NCBI RefSeq assembly: GCF_008831285.2
Contig: NC_045140.1
Span: 26,678,131 to 26,742,130, forward strand
Origin: Nymphaea colorata
Lineage: Eukaryota; Streptophyta; Magnoliopsida; Nymphaeales; Nymphaeaceae
Direction: 5' to 3'
DNA: 64,000 bases
This document shows, piece after piece, positions 12,501 through 23,200 of the stretch (position 1 is its first letter; every line of letters starts with the position of its first letter). The translations under genes and the position numbers were made by a program. The notes below the pieces were generated by a model. It searched no databases. It was given only the letters and a program-made list of their open reading frames with translations, and was not told the origin of the DNA.

Positions 12501-15500
12501 TAAGTGGCTCTGTTCAATGCTTAAATAAGCATGAAAACATTCACTTCATTACTTCTTATAACCACTTACCCAAGAGATTCTCTGATCCACTTATACACAC
12601 CAAATACTTTGTGGGTGGATCTGATACAAATAAATTTAGGGCTGAAATATGTGGAAGACATTCCGTTGGTGATGAAGATGAAAAATCTGGTCAATGTGGT
12701 GCTGCAGGAGAAAGTTGCTGGGTATTCTACAACTTGTTCTTGAACAGTGCAGACATCACTTCAATCCAAGTTATCGTCTTCAAGTATGTGATGAGCTCCT
12801 CACTTTTGCTTCATCCTTGGTTCCTGTCAGTGAAATGCCCCTTGATCTTCTCTTACAATTTCTTCCATCTTTCCCACGTGAATTTAAATATATAAACGGT
12901 TCCTAGAGGGAAAAGATTTGTCTTGGCTCTATGAAGATAGTATGGCATCTTTTTGCAATGAAAGTTCTCTTTGGAAGAGGTTGTGTGACTTTCCTGAATA
13001 ATTTATTGCAAATAATTCTTCTTGTACTTTTGTTAGAATTGATGACGAGCACTTGAGTGTGTGGAAATTAGAGGCTCAAAGATGGGCGAGGACGCTTTTC
13101 CTTGTTGGGACAAAACATAGCCATTTTGAGCATACCTTTTCTTTTGTCAGAAGGTACAATTTGACTATTGGCCCAGAAGATCAAGGTACGCCATGGAACT
13201 CTACAAAGTTTATTCTTGTTCTCATCAGCTTGATCAAGGTCAATCAGAAAAAGCTGATTACTCACACTGCCAACATAGGTACTGAGATGAAAATATGCAA
13301 TGGCTGTATAATGATGGGAAAGGATTTTCATTTGATTGGTGCCTTATTGGATAATTTCTTAGAGTCATTCCAACATATTTTGGAGGAGCTTGTTTCCCTT
13401 GCAAGACCAGCATCTGTTGTATTGCAGTCCTGCAATATGCCAGAAAGTGTTGATTTAGCTAGTTCTGTATTGGGAAAGCTTGGGGGGGGGGGGGGCAGTC
13501 AACGAAGATTGTCCACCCCTTCAGCTACTTCTTTGAAGCAAGCGGTCACATCTTTGAGGGCTATCACTTCCCTATTGAAGTTATATGTTCATTCAGAGGA
13601 AGGCCTGGTTACTTCAGCAGTTGAATTTTGGTGGAGTTACACTTGGAATGTGATTACATTGCTGCATCCTGTCACAGATGCTGGAGCAGAAGTTCAAGCC
13701 TTGGCTGTTACACTTCTTCCTAGAGACATTCACATATTAATGATGAATGGCAATCCTATAGTTGGAGAGTCAGAAACGAGAATCATATCGGATTCTTTAG
13801 CGAACAAGTTTTTTTACCGTATCAATGACTTGCAATAGGAATGCTAGATCGCAGTCAGCGAGTTGTTTTGATTCACTGGAAGTGGTGCAGCCTCAATTCA
13901 TTGCTACTCATCCCCTACTGCATAGTTAATAGTGGAGATCACAAGGAACCCTGAAGATCAAATGCAACTCTTAATCGAGTTCTTGTTGATGTTGTTGACA
14001 GCTTTGCAAATGCAAGTGAAGGTTCTTTCCTTCCTATGCTGAGATCAATTAAATTGGTAATGCAGTTGCAATCTTCAGCTTGGGGTACACTGATCGCATG
14101 GATAGAAAAAAATGCAGCACAACACTGACGGGAAGGACTACCCTCATTCGACAATGGTTCCTTATCAAACTATCACACCTTGAGGACAAGGTGTTTTTCG
14201 AAGGAGGGAGTAATGTTACTTACAGTCTAGGGTGCGGATCGGCAACTGGGTCTACTAGACTGACCCAGAAGATTACTATGAATAAGGGAATTGTGGGGGT
14301 CATTAGGGTTATCGGATGAAATGAGGTTTCTCCTCTGGTGAGGGGGTGGCCCTAACTTGTTTAGGGCAGTGTGTGTGTGTGAGTTTGTGTGGATTACCTT
14401 GTAAGAGGAGGTAGTTAGCAGGTGGCTGCTAACAAAAAGTCACTAAGACTGCCATACTGAAACAAACACGACACTGTCAAGGAGTTCGAAGAACCATTGA
14501 GGGTGCAATAGTTAGTAAAGATATCAGTATCAGCAATGGTTCACGAGTATTGTCAAGTCCTTTTTCAAATTATATCATGGAAACACTGAGATACACAGAT
14601 ACACCATGACTCCAAAAAAATCGAAGTCAAAATCTTGTAAATGACTAACACCTATATGTACTAACGAAGCTATGATTTTATTCCAGTATGATGCCAAGAT
14701 ACAATCAAGATAAGCAAAATCATGATCTGAAAGGCTATGTCACATGGACTCTTCAGAAAAGGGGCCGCAGCCGTGTCGACACAACGCTGGTACTGGTGCT
14801 GCTCCGACACGCACCCCAACCGCATCCTTTCTTATGCAAGATCAAAATATTTTTCATTTTTTTTTCTTCTCCCTGTCCCTTTCTTTCTTTATGTATAGTA
14901 GTAAAAGTAAAAAGGAATGACAGATTAAGCTAAAGAACAAGCTGAACGTATATATATTATGAATAGATACATTTATATATATAAAATAAATATATTATAT
15001 GTATACACCCTCGCCGTACCCTTGCACCCAAATTTTTTAGGATACGTCGCATCGGCACCCGCACCCTGCACTCATGTGACATAGCTGAAAGGATATATGC
15101 TGAAAGTACGAGATGAGACATACCACAGCAATGTCCAAAAAATAAAACAAAGTCCTTATATTGATGCATGGAACTGTTGAGCATGTGAAATGAAACTCCA
15201 AACACAAATCCACTTACATTCCTCACATCAGCATCTCTAACATCCAGGTCGGTTGTAACTAGCATAAATTTCACCTTTGTGTTTGTCAGGTATCCATACC
15301 TGCATTTATGAGAAACAAACAACTAATATCAATAGAAAATACAAGAAGGAAAGGGTAGGAAGCATATAAGCAACAAAGACAAGAACAACAGGAGAGTCCT
15401 CATCAGCTTACACTTTATAATTCTCAGTTGGATAAAGAAGGCCAAGGAATGTCTCATTAAATGTGGAACCAGCTTTCTTCGGGTTGTTTACTGATTTTTG

Positions 15501-16755
15501 GTAAGGAACAAGTACACCAAAAGAATAAGTTGTAAGCAGTTTGCAGGTAAACCCAGTATTGATGCACAACTTTTTAAGATCAAGATGCAAGAAGTCTCTG
15601 ATTAGGAAATTCATCAAAACTAACTGAGATGCATTTTCTAATTAAGAAATTTATCAAAGACTAACTAATAAAACCTCTGTATTTCATGAAAGCGTCATAA
15701 AAGAAATCTCTTATCAAGTATCACAATGCTTTCATGCACAAGTTCGTAATAGGTTCATGCAGTTAAGGCTTCCATCATAATGTTATCTACACAGGTGTAG
15801 CACTATTTTCTCTAATGTCTTTTTGCCCACATAAGCATTACGAAGTGTTTGTAGATATCTAACAGTTAAGGATGATAGCACCAGCAAATTTGTCGTGCAT
15901 TTGCCTTTATGTTACAGAAAGATAAATGTCATATTACTATGTTACGTTATTTGCAAATAATCTAGCTTAGCAGCATTATTATGACTTCTAGTTCACAAGA
16001 TAGTAGTTTATACCCTTCCTCTCCTGTGAATGTAAGGTGGCCTCTACAGTGAGGATTTTGGTAGGATTTAGTCAAAGGGCTGGGACCTCCATAATCATTG
16101 TAACCCTAATATCAATGCCAACACACACTATCCTTACAAATCCATATGGTAACCAGCAACAAGAATGCAGCAAAGAGATCTGAGAACAATTTTGTAAAGG
16201 ACCAGCAATGAGGGCATGGATATAAGCTGGCTTTGTTTGCCATGATCTCCTTACAAGAGATCACCAATGAGTTAATATGAGCAACCCTTTCAGATAAAAA
16301 AAGGAGACCTTTTATTAAAGTTGTTCTTTTGTCATATTTCCAGAAAAATTAAAACATCCACAAGATCTTACTGCATTAACTGTCAACTTTTGGATGTCAC
16401 AAGGAATTGGCAGCAGATCACAAGATAAATAAAAAGGTATCCCCAATAAAAAGAATAAATGCATAGAAACCCAAGATTTTGCTGCCTATCCAGACCAGAA
16501 ATGCTAAAGAAAAAGTGCAGACCATTTGCCCAGACGACAGAGTACCTCTCTCATCAATGACATCAAGGGAGCAGTGAACGATGTGATGCAATTTGAGGGC
16601 ATCGTCTGCATCTGTAAAACTTTGAAGGTAGAGAGGATTGTTCTGCAGATAGAGATCAAGTGAGAGACAAAAGGTGGGGGGGAGAGAGATGGAGGTGAAA
16701 TGAACAGTCAACTGCAACTCACTTGGTGTCCAACTACTGCTACGCAGACAATCAT
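9575..16755 (-). CDS. TRAPPC2L: TRAPP complex subunit 2-like protein (TRAPPC2L), five coding exons
   Basis: TRAPP complexes tether vesicles and activate Rab GTPases in ER-Golgi and Golgi traffic; TRAPPC2L is a small longin-fold subunit. Exons by splice sites and phase, 5' to 3' on the minus strand: 16755-16723, 16642-16546, 15490-15412, 15299-15218 and 9715-9575. They join without a break to 143 aa. Exon 1 is only 33 nt (MIVCVAVVGHQ). Exon 2 gives NNPLYLQSFTDADDALKLHH; exon 3 NNPKKAG, FLGLLYPTENYKV; exon 4 YGYLTNTKVKF, TTDLDVRDADVR; exon 5 FFRKFHSAYVDAVSNPF and HVPGKKISS. This follows the plant family (Arabidopsis At2g20930 from memory) along the whole length, and the size is normal. Intron 4 is 5.5 kb and holds an LTR element (11185-14434). 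All splice sites are GT-AG. Confidence 0.93.
10881..10968. repeat. 44-bp tandem duplication
   Basis: A unit containing AAATGAAAATGATGTCCATT is repeated with period 44 (10881-10924 and 10925-10968), differing at a few bases. It lies in TRAPPC2L intron 4 just before the LTR element. Confidence 0.75.
11185..11416 (+). repeat. 5' LTR of the gene-capturing element
   Basis: 232 bp, TG...CA ends, with a TATA-like CTATAAATAAGG. It shares long blocks with the 3' LTR, for example GGGTCTACTAGACTGACCCA, TCATTAGGGTTATCGGATGA and GTAGTTAGCAGGTGGCTGCT. Confidence 0.88.
11496..11801 (+). CDS. Short gag-like frame of the LTR element
   Basis: 101 codons just after the primer-binding site. It is rich in coiled-coil-like heptads (DSFDRIDQQMLDIDQKLQVI, then ALTELLLQLLHQ), as in the N-terminus of some plant retroelement gag proteins. 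No zinc knuckle is visible. Position supports a gag origin; sequence alone does not prove it. Confidence 0.4.
   Translation: MKLEDSFDRIDQQMLDIDQKLQVICSGQRALTELLLQLLHQDHDGSEQIQFRMKKQDKLLELCIENAVEMKPLSKAEPRNTQTLLVGMDEAEGVLGEESMS
12640..14080 (+). pseudogene. Captured, decayed fragment of a TARBP1-like tRNA guanosine-2'-O-methyltransferase gene
   Basis: The joined frames read like the alpha-helical-repeat part of plant TARBP1/TRM3-type proteins (Arabidopsis At4g17610 from memory): HHFNPSYRLQVCDELL, PLDLLLQFLPSFPREF, HLSVWKLEAQRWARTLFLV, LLDNFLESFQHILEELVSLA, SSVLGKLGG, QRRLSTPSATSLKQAVTSLR, VVLIHWKWC and SFLPMLRSIKLVM. Frameshifts (near 12,700, 12,905, 13,040 and after 13,838), a poly-G run at 13,484-13,496 and in-frame stops show it is not functional. 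The order follows the family and no clear intron interrupts about 1.4 kb, which suggests capture through a spliced RNA. The catalytic SpoU domain, C-terminal in the family, is absent. Sequence between 12,180 and 12,640 may belong to the same capture but I could not place it. Confidence 0.75.
14214..14434 (+). repeat. 3' LTR of the gene-capturing element
   Basis: 221 bp, begins TGTTACTTACAG after the purine tract and ends GGTGGCTGCTAACA. It carries an expanded (TG)n stretch compared with the 5' LTR and lacks about 15 bp present there. Confidence 0.88.
14755..15062. repeat. GC-rich/AT-rich dispersed-repeat-like segment in TRAPPC2L intron 4
   Basis: Two GC-rich ends (GCCGTGTCGACACAACGCTG near 14,771 and CACCCGCACCCTGCACTC near 15,055) flank an AT-rich middle. 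The style resembles a transposon remnant, but I cannot define ends or a family. Confidence 0.25.
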
Positions 16756-17339
16756 TATACCTCACAATGGTGGGCAATCCAGCAGCAAATTGGCCAACTG
16801 TGAGTCAGTAGTGTTTGCTACTCTGTGCCCAAGATATACTCAGTTAGGAGATGTAAAACTCCAGAAAGAGCCTAGGGGACCACCAAACATGACACTTGAC
16901 CATACTGCTACAGTTAGTTAACAAGAAGTTTCACTAGATAAAAACAAAAGACTCTCCTAAAATCCCAGTTACCCTTGGGAGCACAAGGCAGAAAATAGAG
17001 AATAGAGTACACACATCATAGTATTCACAACAATCCATAACATTTGTTATCATCTCTCCAATCCAAAAGACAGTCATCCTACAGTAGTTTGGCTGATCAG
17101 AAAGAAGACTTGCACAATCAATTCACATAAGTCCAACCTAAGAAGCAATAATTTTCAATACCAAGATTAATTTAAGAGTTAAAAGTATTCAACAACTTAC
17201 AAACCAAACATTTCCTAAAATTAATTGAAATTAGAAAGGACACCACAAATGATTTCTAGAATAGTCCATTAGGAATAATGTTACTCACTTCTAGCACTAG
17301 ATGTTTTCCCCAGTAACCATAAAACTAATTGATTAAACA

Positions 17340-17552
17340 GCCCATTTGGGTCCGAGGTTCAAATTCTGTGGTTGTTGTTGCGCTCAAGTAACGTACTCCT
17401 CTATGCCACAAATAGTGGCAAATGCGACACTCTAGTTGAAGAGTATACCATAGGTCCCCCTTGGCCCCAAAGCAAGCAAGGACCTTAGAGGCATAAGGGT
17501 GTGGCTTGGGGATTTTACACAGAAGGTGATTTCCCCTAAGTAAACATTAGGG
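17340..17552 (+). repeat. SINE-like repeat, copy B
   Basis: Has GAGGTTCAAATTCTGTGG (B-box-like GGTTCAAATT), then GTTGTTGTTGCGCTC, the GCGACACTCTAGTTGAAGAG block, CATAAGGGTGTGGC, and the end CCCCTAAGTAAACATTAG. It lies in the presumed 5'-leader intron of TRAPPC2L. Confidence 0.5.
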
Positions 17553-18404
17553 GGGAAAAGAAAAGCAAAGTGCTCCATGAATTGATACAAAATGAACAAG
17601 ATGCAGGCACACAATGAAAACAATTTACTCCAATTGGTTGGAAACAAGGTATGCAAACTGTTACTGTATCTCCGACATGTAATTATTCCTTAAAAGTTCT
17701 TTAACTGATTGAAGGCGAAAAGGGAAACAGGTTCTTTCCCCTTTTCCAATGGATACTACGATAAACGTGCACACAGAAAAAGATCCATCTCTTACCCTTT
17801 CATGTGGAGCAATTTTTCTTGCACTCATTCTTAACTATTCTGTCGTTCCTATCCAGTTTCAGGTATCCGCAATGATACTTGTTCAATAGAAAAAGAAGAA
17901 AGAAAACCTAAACTGAACGACCTTGATATTGTCAATCAGATCTGTAACAATTGTCTACTTCACGGTCCCAGAGAGAGAGTGAGAGAAGATAAACAGTGTT
18001 ACTAAGTTCCAACGGATAGTTGGAAACCCAAAATACCACAATACAAAGCACCAACTGCAGTACAGCTCAATATCGAGCATAGATCAGATATAAAGCAGGG
18101 CCACATTGGCTACAGTACGGGCTAAGACCAAATAAGTGAAAGAAAGAGACAGAGAGAGAGAGAGAGGGAAGGGCTCAGAAAACCTGAAATCGAAGGTAAA
18201 GGCCGCTGCGTGGAGGCGAGCTATGAAGGACCTTCACAGGAGCGTTGGCGGGCAAGGAGGGGAGACAGCGTCAAAGGCTACGAGAATAGCATGAGGCTGC
18301 TGCGAGGGAAAGCGATGGCGAGTCGATCAACAAAAGAGAAATAATTTGTAATGAATCGGCTGAATCGATTTGAAGCAGTGGATGGGATTTGGGGCTGATC
18401 TTAC

Positions 18405-18610
18405 CTGCTGCGACGGGAGGTGAAGAGTGCCTCTACTGCGACGAGAAAAACCAGTGCTGACGCTCCGGCTCTCCTCTTCTCTCCTTTGAGAAACAAATGG
18501 AAAGCGCTACAGACAGACACCAACAGCGGACATCAGCGTGAGAGAGAGGAGACGGGGGAAAGAGATAGGAGAGAGAGACAGAGGAGAATTGCTAAATCTA
18601 TTCCTCTGAT
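18405..18610 (-). promoter_or_regulatory. Probable 5'-UTR exon of TRAPPC2L
   Basis: On the minus strand this CT-rich block (many TCTCTC runs) ends at a strong donor GTCGCAGCAG|GTAAGATCAG (intron first base 18404). The leader intron would then run to an acceptor shortly before the ATG at 16755 (for example ACTCACAG near 16,800). The acceptor is not certain. Confidence 0.45.
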
Positions 18611-20210
18611 ATAGACATTTTACATTCAAAGCATGTTTATTGATGCTTCAAATACGTTTGTTTTTCAGTTTCATAAATTCAAAGAAGCAAGTTTTCGGGG
18701 AAAAATGCATTAATGTTGTAAGCGGCTAAGCGTTGTAATCGGCACCACATGACAATGCAAATGCACTTGTATCACCTTATTTATGGAATTTTACATTTTA
18801 AAAATAATTTACAATATGATCTGAAAATTTTAAAAAATTAAAAGAATACTGAATATATAAAAAGAAAATAAAAGAATACTGAACATATATAAACGCATAT
18901 CAGCCCCTCATAGTATACAACACGTATGGAGCAATATTATGAGAAATATGTTTACATCATTTTAAACAACATAAACTGACTTCAATTGATGTTGTCGAGG
19001 TGGTGTGCCCGAGTGGTGTATCTCAGTGATCATGTTGTTGTTGCTGTTACGAGTTACGACCTAATTGCATTATTTTTTTTTTTATGTATTACTAACTTAT
19101 GGTTGTTGTCACGACCTAATGCACTATTCTTTTTATGTATTACTAAATTTGTTGTTGCTGTCATGATCTAGTGTACTATTCTTTTAAAAAGTCAAAAAGT
19201 AAGTTCTAATAACATGGAGTACAAAAGAAAGGGCACAAAGAGTGGCCTCCAGGGGAAAAAAAATAATAAAGGGTGAATTTAGGATGAAAGGAAAGCCTAT
19301 ATTTGCTTTGTAGGATGAAGTCATGACGATGAACGACAAAGATCAAAATTCATTGTGCAGATTCATGACTGGAACTGAATTTGGGCCTGAGGTCCATCTA
19401 GGATTTGATCTCACGGTAGTTGGATCACGGTTAGATCTTGGAACAAGGTAAGCTCGAACCCGGATAGGAATCTCATTACATGGGGTCCAATTAGGTCAGA
19501 TTTCAGTAATGGTTGGATCCAACCTGAATTCAAACTGACTATGTTTTCAAGTCCAAAGCTCCACAAGCTCAGGCTGGGTTTAATGCATTTTGAATTGGGT
19601 GGCAAAACCGACGGAATTTGTTACGGTTAAAGTAAAACCCAAATGGTTATGGAAGCCAGTAGGAAAGAAGTTCAAGCATCATTGAGGTCATCAGAAAAGC
19701 AACCGCAGGTGCAACAAGCAGCCGGAGACAAAGTCTCCCACCTCATTGTTCTTTCTCGGCTATCAGTTTTTTTTTTCAAAAAAAAAAAAATGATATTGGA
19801 AACCCCTTATCCTCAAAATATAAGAGTCTATTTCAGTGCCATGAGATGCTGACCCACTTTTTATTTCTACTCTACCAGTTGTTGTAAGTCTAATCATTTT
19901 CATGGGCATGAACTAGAACCGGCTACAAAACGAGTTAAGATCCACCAAACCACACTTTTGGGACGAGTCTGCTGTAGAGCATTCACACATTCGCCGAGCT
20001 CCACGATAACACCGTTTAACGTACAAATATCATCAGCAGAACACCAATGCCCGTCCTTAATAATGAGTCTTGGGTGACATTGCGCCTGGGAGTGGGGACT
20101 CACAAATCCACACCATACAGGCTTTCCAAACCTTTGTACAACCCAACCCATGCGTCCTTCTTACAGGAAATTCTATCAAGGGAGAACCAGGCGAGAAGCA
20201 GATAATTAGA
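18611..20210. other. Intergenic region between TRAPPC2L and the WD40 gene
   Basis: Holds a SINE-head-like stretch (GGTGGTGTGCCCGAGTGGTG near 18,999) that runs into three imperfect tandem units of about 50-65 bp (19,030-19,190, each with TTGTTG, ACGACCTA or ATGATCTA, and TATGTATTACTAA). It also has a T/A-run at 19,768-19,790. The part nearest 20,210 is the WD40 gene's 3' UTR; an 83-codon open frame there (19,900-20,151, minus) is probably chance. Confidence 0.4.
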
Positions 20211-23200
20211 TCAGTAGAATGAGTCGAGATAGCATCTACTCCGTGTCCGGTTATACTGAAGAAGGCTTCCGTACGTCCTGTCCCAGACGCCAATGAAAAG
20301 AGATTCAGTGTCCGGACTGAAAGAGACGCCAGAGACCTCACCGAAGAAATCGATCTCCTGCTCTTTGTCATAGTTGTTCTTTGTATCAAAGATATGCACA
20401 AAATCAGCTGGCTCGGCCATTGCCAAGAACTGCCCATCAGAAGTGAACCGGATGGATCTGATCGCTCCCAAGTTGCCCCTCAGAACAGCAACAGATTTGG
20501 AAAGGTTTCTCATGTCCCAAACCCGGCACGTCTTGTCCTGGTTCCCAGTGGCAAAAGTGAGACCGTTTGGGTGCCACGCAGATGCAAACGAAAAGTCTAA
20601 GTGACCCGTCAAAGACATAACCTCCTACACAAAAGTGAGATGGAGTTAGGAACTTGATCGGGAAAAGCAATCAATAAGAATTCCAAGATCTGTTAATCTT
20701 GACAAGGTACCCTATTTTCACCTAATCATTTTATCGATACGATGGGAAATGTATTTACTTCATCAATCCAGGTATTATTACCATCAATTTTAGAACGGAG
20801 ATGAAGTAAAAAATTAAACGTCCATTAGCAGAATAGAATACAGAAAAAAATTACACAATAAAAGTGCACATTTCAATAACGACTCTTATTTGAATTATAG
20901 TTTATTTTAGTTTTTATTTTTAAAAATTGAAAAGCAAAAGGTCATTGGTATCTCAAAAATATTTATAATTCTTTCTTTGTCGAGCAAAAAAAATTGTCTC
21001 TTTGCTCTCCGACAACAAATAAAAGAGCAAGGTAGTTACTTTTGGACCCGAGGATTTACCAACCCTCTTGGGCACCAAGTATGAATAATATGGTCTAATA
21101 CTCTGCTTTCCGGTTGATTTTTAAAGAACTCCTACTATCATAGAATTTCAAACTACGTTTGCAGACTAAAAAAAAAAACCAATATCCTGCACTATCTTAA
21201 CAATAGAAAATTAAGGACAGAACCTAGACCGTTGCAAAACTACATAAACATTTGAGAACCCATGCAATTTTAATGCAGAAAATTAGCCAGGCAGCAAACC
21301 AATTTCATGGTTACGATGTAAAGTAGTGACCTGAAAGGAACGTAGTTCAACTTTTCAGATAACAGAAATCATTTTACGGATAAGGTTTCACTTGATTTAT
21401 CAGTCAGACCTTAGATCCTATAGTTTCACAATGTGTTAACTTTCATCTGGCTCTCAGAAATGGTATTTGATAGGAAACCATAGAGCAACATACCTTGCCA
21501 GATTGAGAATCAACCAGCATTCCGTCAGGGTTGTCACCCACAACAACCAGAAGCTTTCCATCAGGGCTAAGCGAAGTATGCTGCAATACAGAATAAATTA
21601 ACAATAAGGTTCGTACACACTTATAAATCAAAATGAATTTGACCAAGTTATCAAGAATGCAGAACTAAATACTAAAACTCTCAAACTGGTCGGATTTAGA
21701 AGTTTAACGAACTCAATTGACCAGGTTAAACCGAGTAAAGTACATGGATTACGTAGGATGTGCCAAGCACATATTGCCACTCCAACATCATTCTCATTAG
21801 ATTGAATGCAAATGCAGGAACAGAAACGCACACTAACTAAATATTTTTAAATTGAAACTCATAAATACTTACATTCACTGGCCATGGAAATCTGAAATTC
21901 TTTGTAAGCTGGAACCTCTCCATGTCAAATTCTCGAATTCCACAATCATTATTTGAAGCCATGAAGGTAAGAGCGCCACTAGAACCAAGGAAATATATTT
22001 GAGATATAGTGACCAACAGCTCCATAATTTAGAAACTCATCGGCCTAAGAAAAAATATATAACATAATACCTAGGACTGTTGTATATCTCAACAGCATTT
22101 GTTATTGCATTGTCATCATATGTTGTTCTGGTACAGAAGGATACCCCCGGCCGATCTAAATACTGAATAGCACCAAAAGCATGTCAGCGAAGGGGTTGTA
22201 CTCATCAACTAGAAGGCCAGAAACAGGAAACCAGACATGCAATATGTTCTCCAGTACAGTCCCTATGTTCGGACACTTCATGGGAAGAGAAGGAAGAAAA
22301 ACCACCATGGATTGGCAAGACAAGCAGACTGATATGGTAGAAATTTGTAAAGCATCAGTATCCACGAAACATCATCATAAGGTTTGGCCTGTACCGTATA
22401 AGCGATTTGTCTGAGTTATATGTTCCTCAGTTGCTTTTCTTCCTCACAGAGGGATGACAATATATGGGGAATTTCACTTCAGCAGCTATATGTTACACAA
22501 AATGCTATTTGTCCCCACCTAACATCAGACCGGTTATAAAAAAAGTTGGACAGAAACAGTAGAAAGTAGGAAGACTATAACTTTCTCCATCAAGATTTTC
22601 CCGTCTAAATCTCCTTCTCCTATCTTAGTCCTTTCCTTCCTCCAGACTAGCAGTCTTTTGTCCATTAGCATGCACCCAGTGGAAAACTCAAGAGAATGAC
22701 AAAAAGAAAACCTACACAAGAATCATTTATTTCATTCAGAGTAACAAAAGTTGCCAAGAATGCTACTACACCATTGATATTTGTTTGTTCCAGCACAGAA
22801 ATTTAAAAATCCTTGCCTGCTACAGTCTGATCGATAGCACACCAATATCATACACCATAAAAACAAACATATGAGGCATCATGAACATGGAGCAATACAA
22901 ATTGCTCACCTTACAAATAAGTTCTCCCTGAAAACCACCAGCTACTAACAGCTTATCCTTTACAGCCAACGTACTAACTTGAGTTTGACTAAATCCTTCC
23001 AACAAATTCCCAGGATGTTTCTACATGAACATCAACCATGTCAGCTTTCGTTTTAACAGATACCAAACCAAAGGTTTTTCTAAAACATATTTTGCAAGAA
23101 CAAGCACCTCGCTTGGTGCCACATGCCCAGAAACATTCAGAACTTCTGAAACTGTGGAAGATAATGAAGACCAATGGTTCACAGAAAATCCAGACATTAA

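Larger units (their letters stand above)
11185..14434 (+). mobile_element. Non-autonomous LTR retrotransposon carrying a host-gene fragment, inside TRAPPC2L intron 4
   Basis: The two LTRs are direct repeats (11185-11416 and 14214-14434) that begin TGTTAC and end GCTAACA. The 5' LTR has a TATA box (ACTATAAATAAGGG near 11243). A primer-binding site TGGTGATCAGAGCC follows at 11418, close to the initiator-Met tRNA site TGGTATCAGAGCC. A purine tract AAGGAGGGAG ends just before the 3' LTR. The flanks are GAAAG and AAAAG, a 4-of-5 match for a target duplication. The LTRs differ by substitutions and indels, so the insertion is not recent. The interior has a short gag-like frame and a decayed TARBP1-like segment. 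I see no protease, integrase or reverse transcriptase, so it would have needed enzymes in trans. It is transcribed opposite to TRAPPC2L. Confidence 0.85.

Noticed and set aside
12290-12895. 201-codon plus-strand frame as an independent gene
   Set aside because: It lies inside the LTR element, and its later part is out of frame with the recognisable TARBP1-like sequence.
20057-20437. Minus-strand 126-codon frame
   Set aside because: It is a shifted reading of the last WD40 exon and its 3' UTR.
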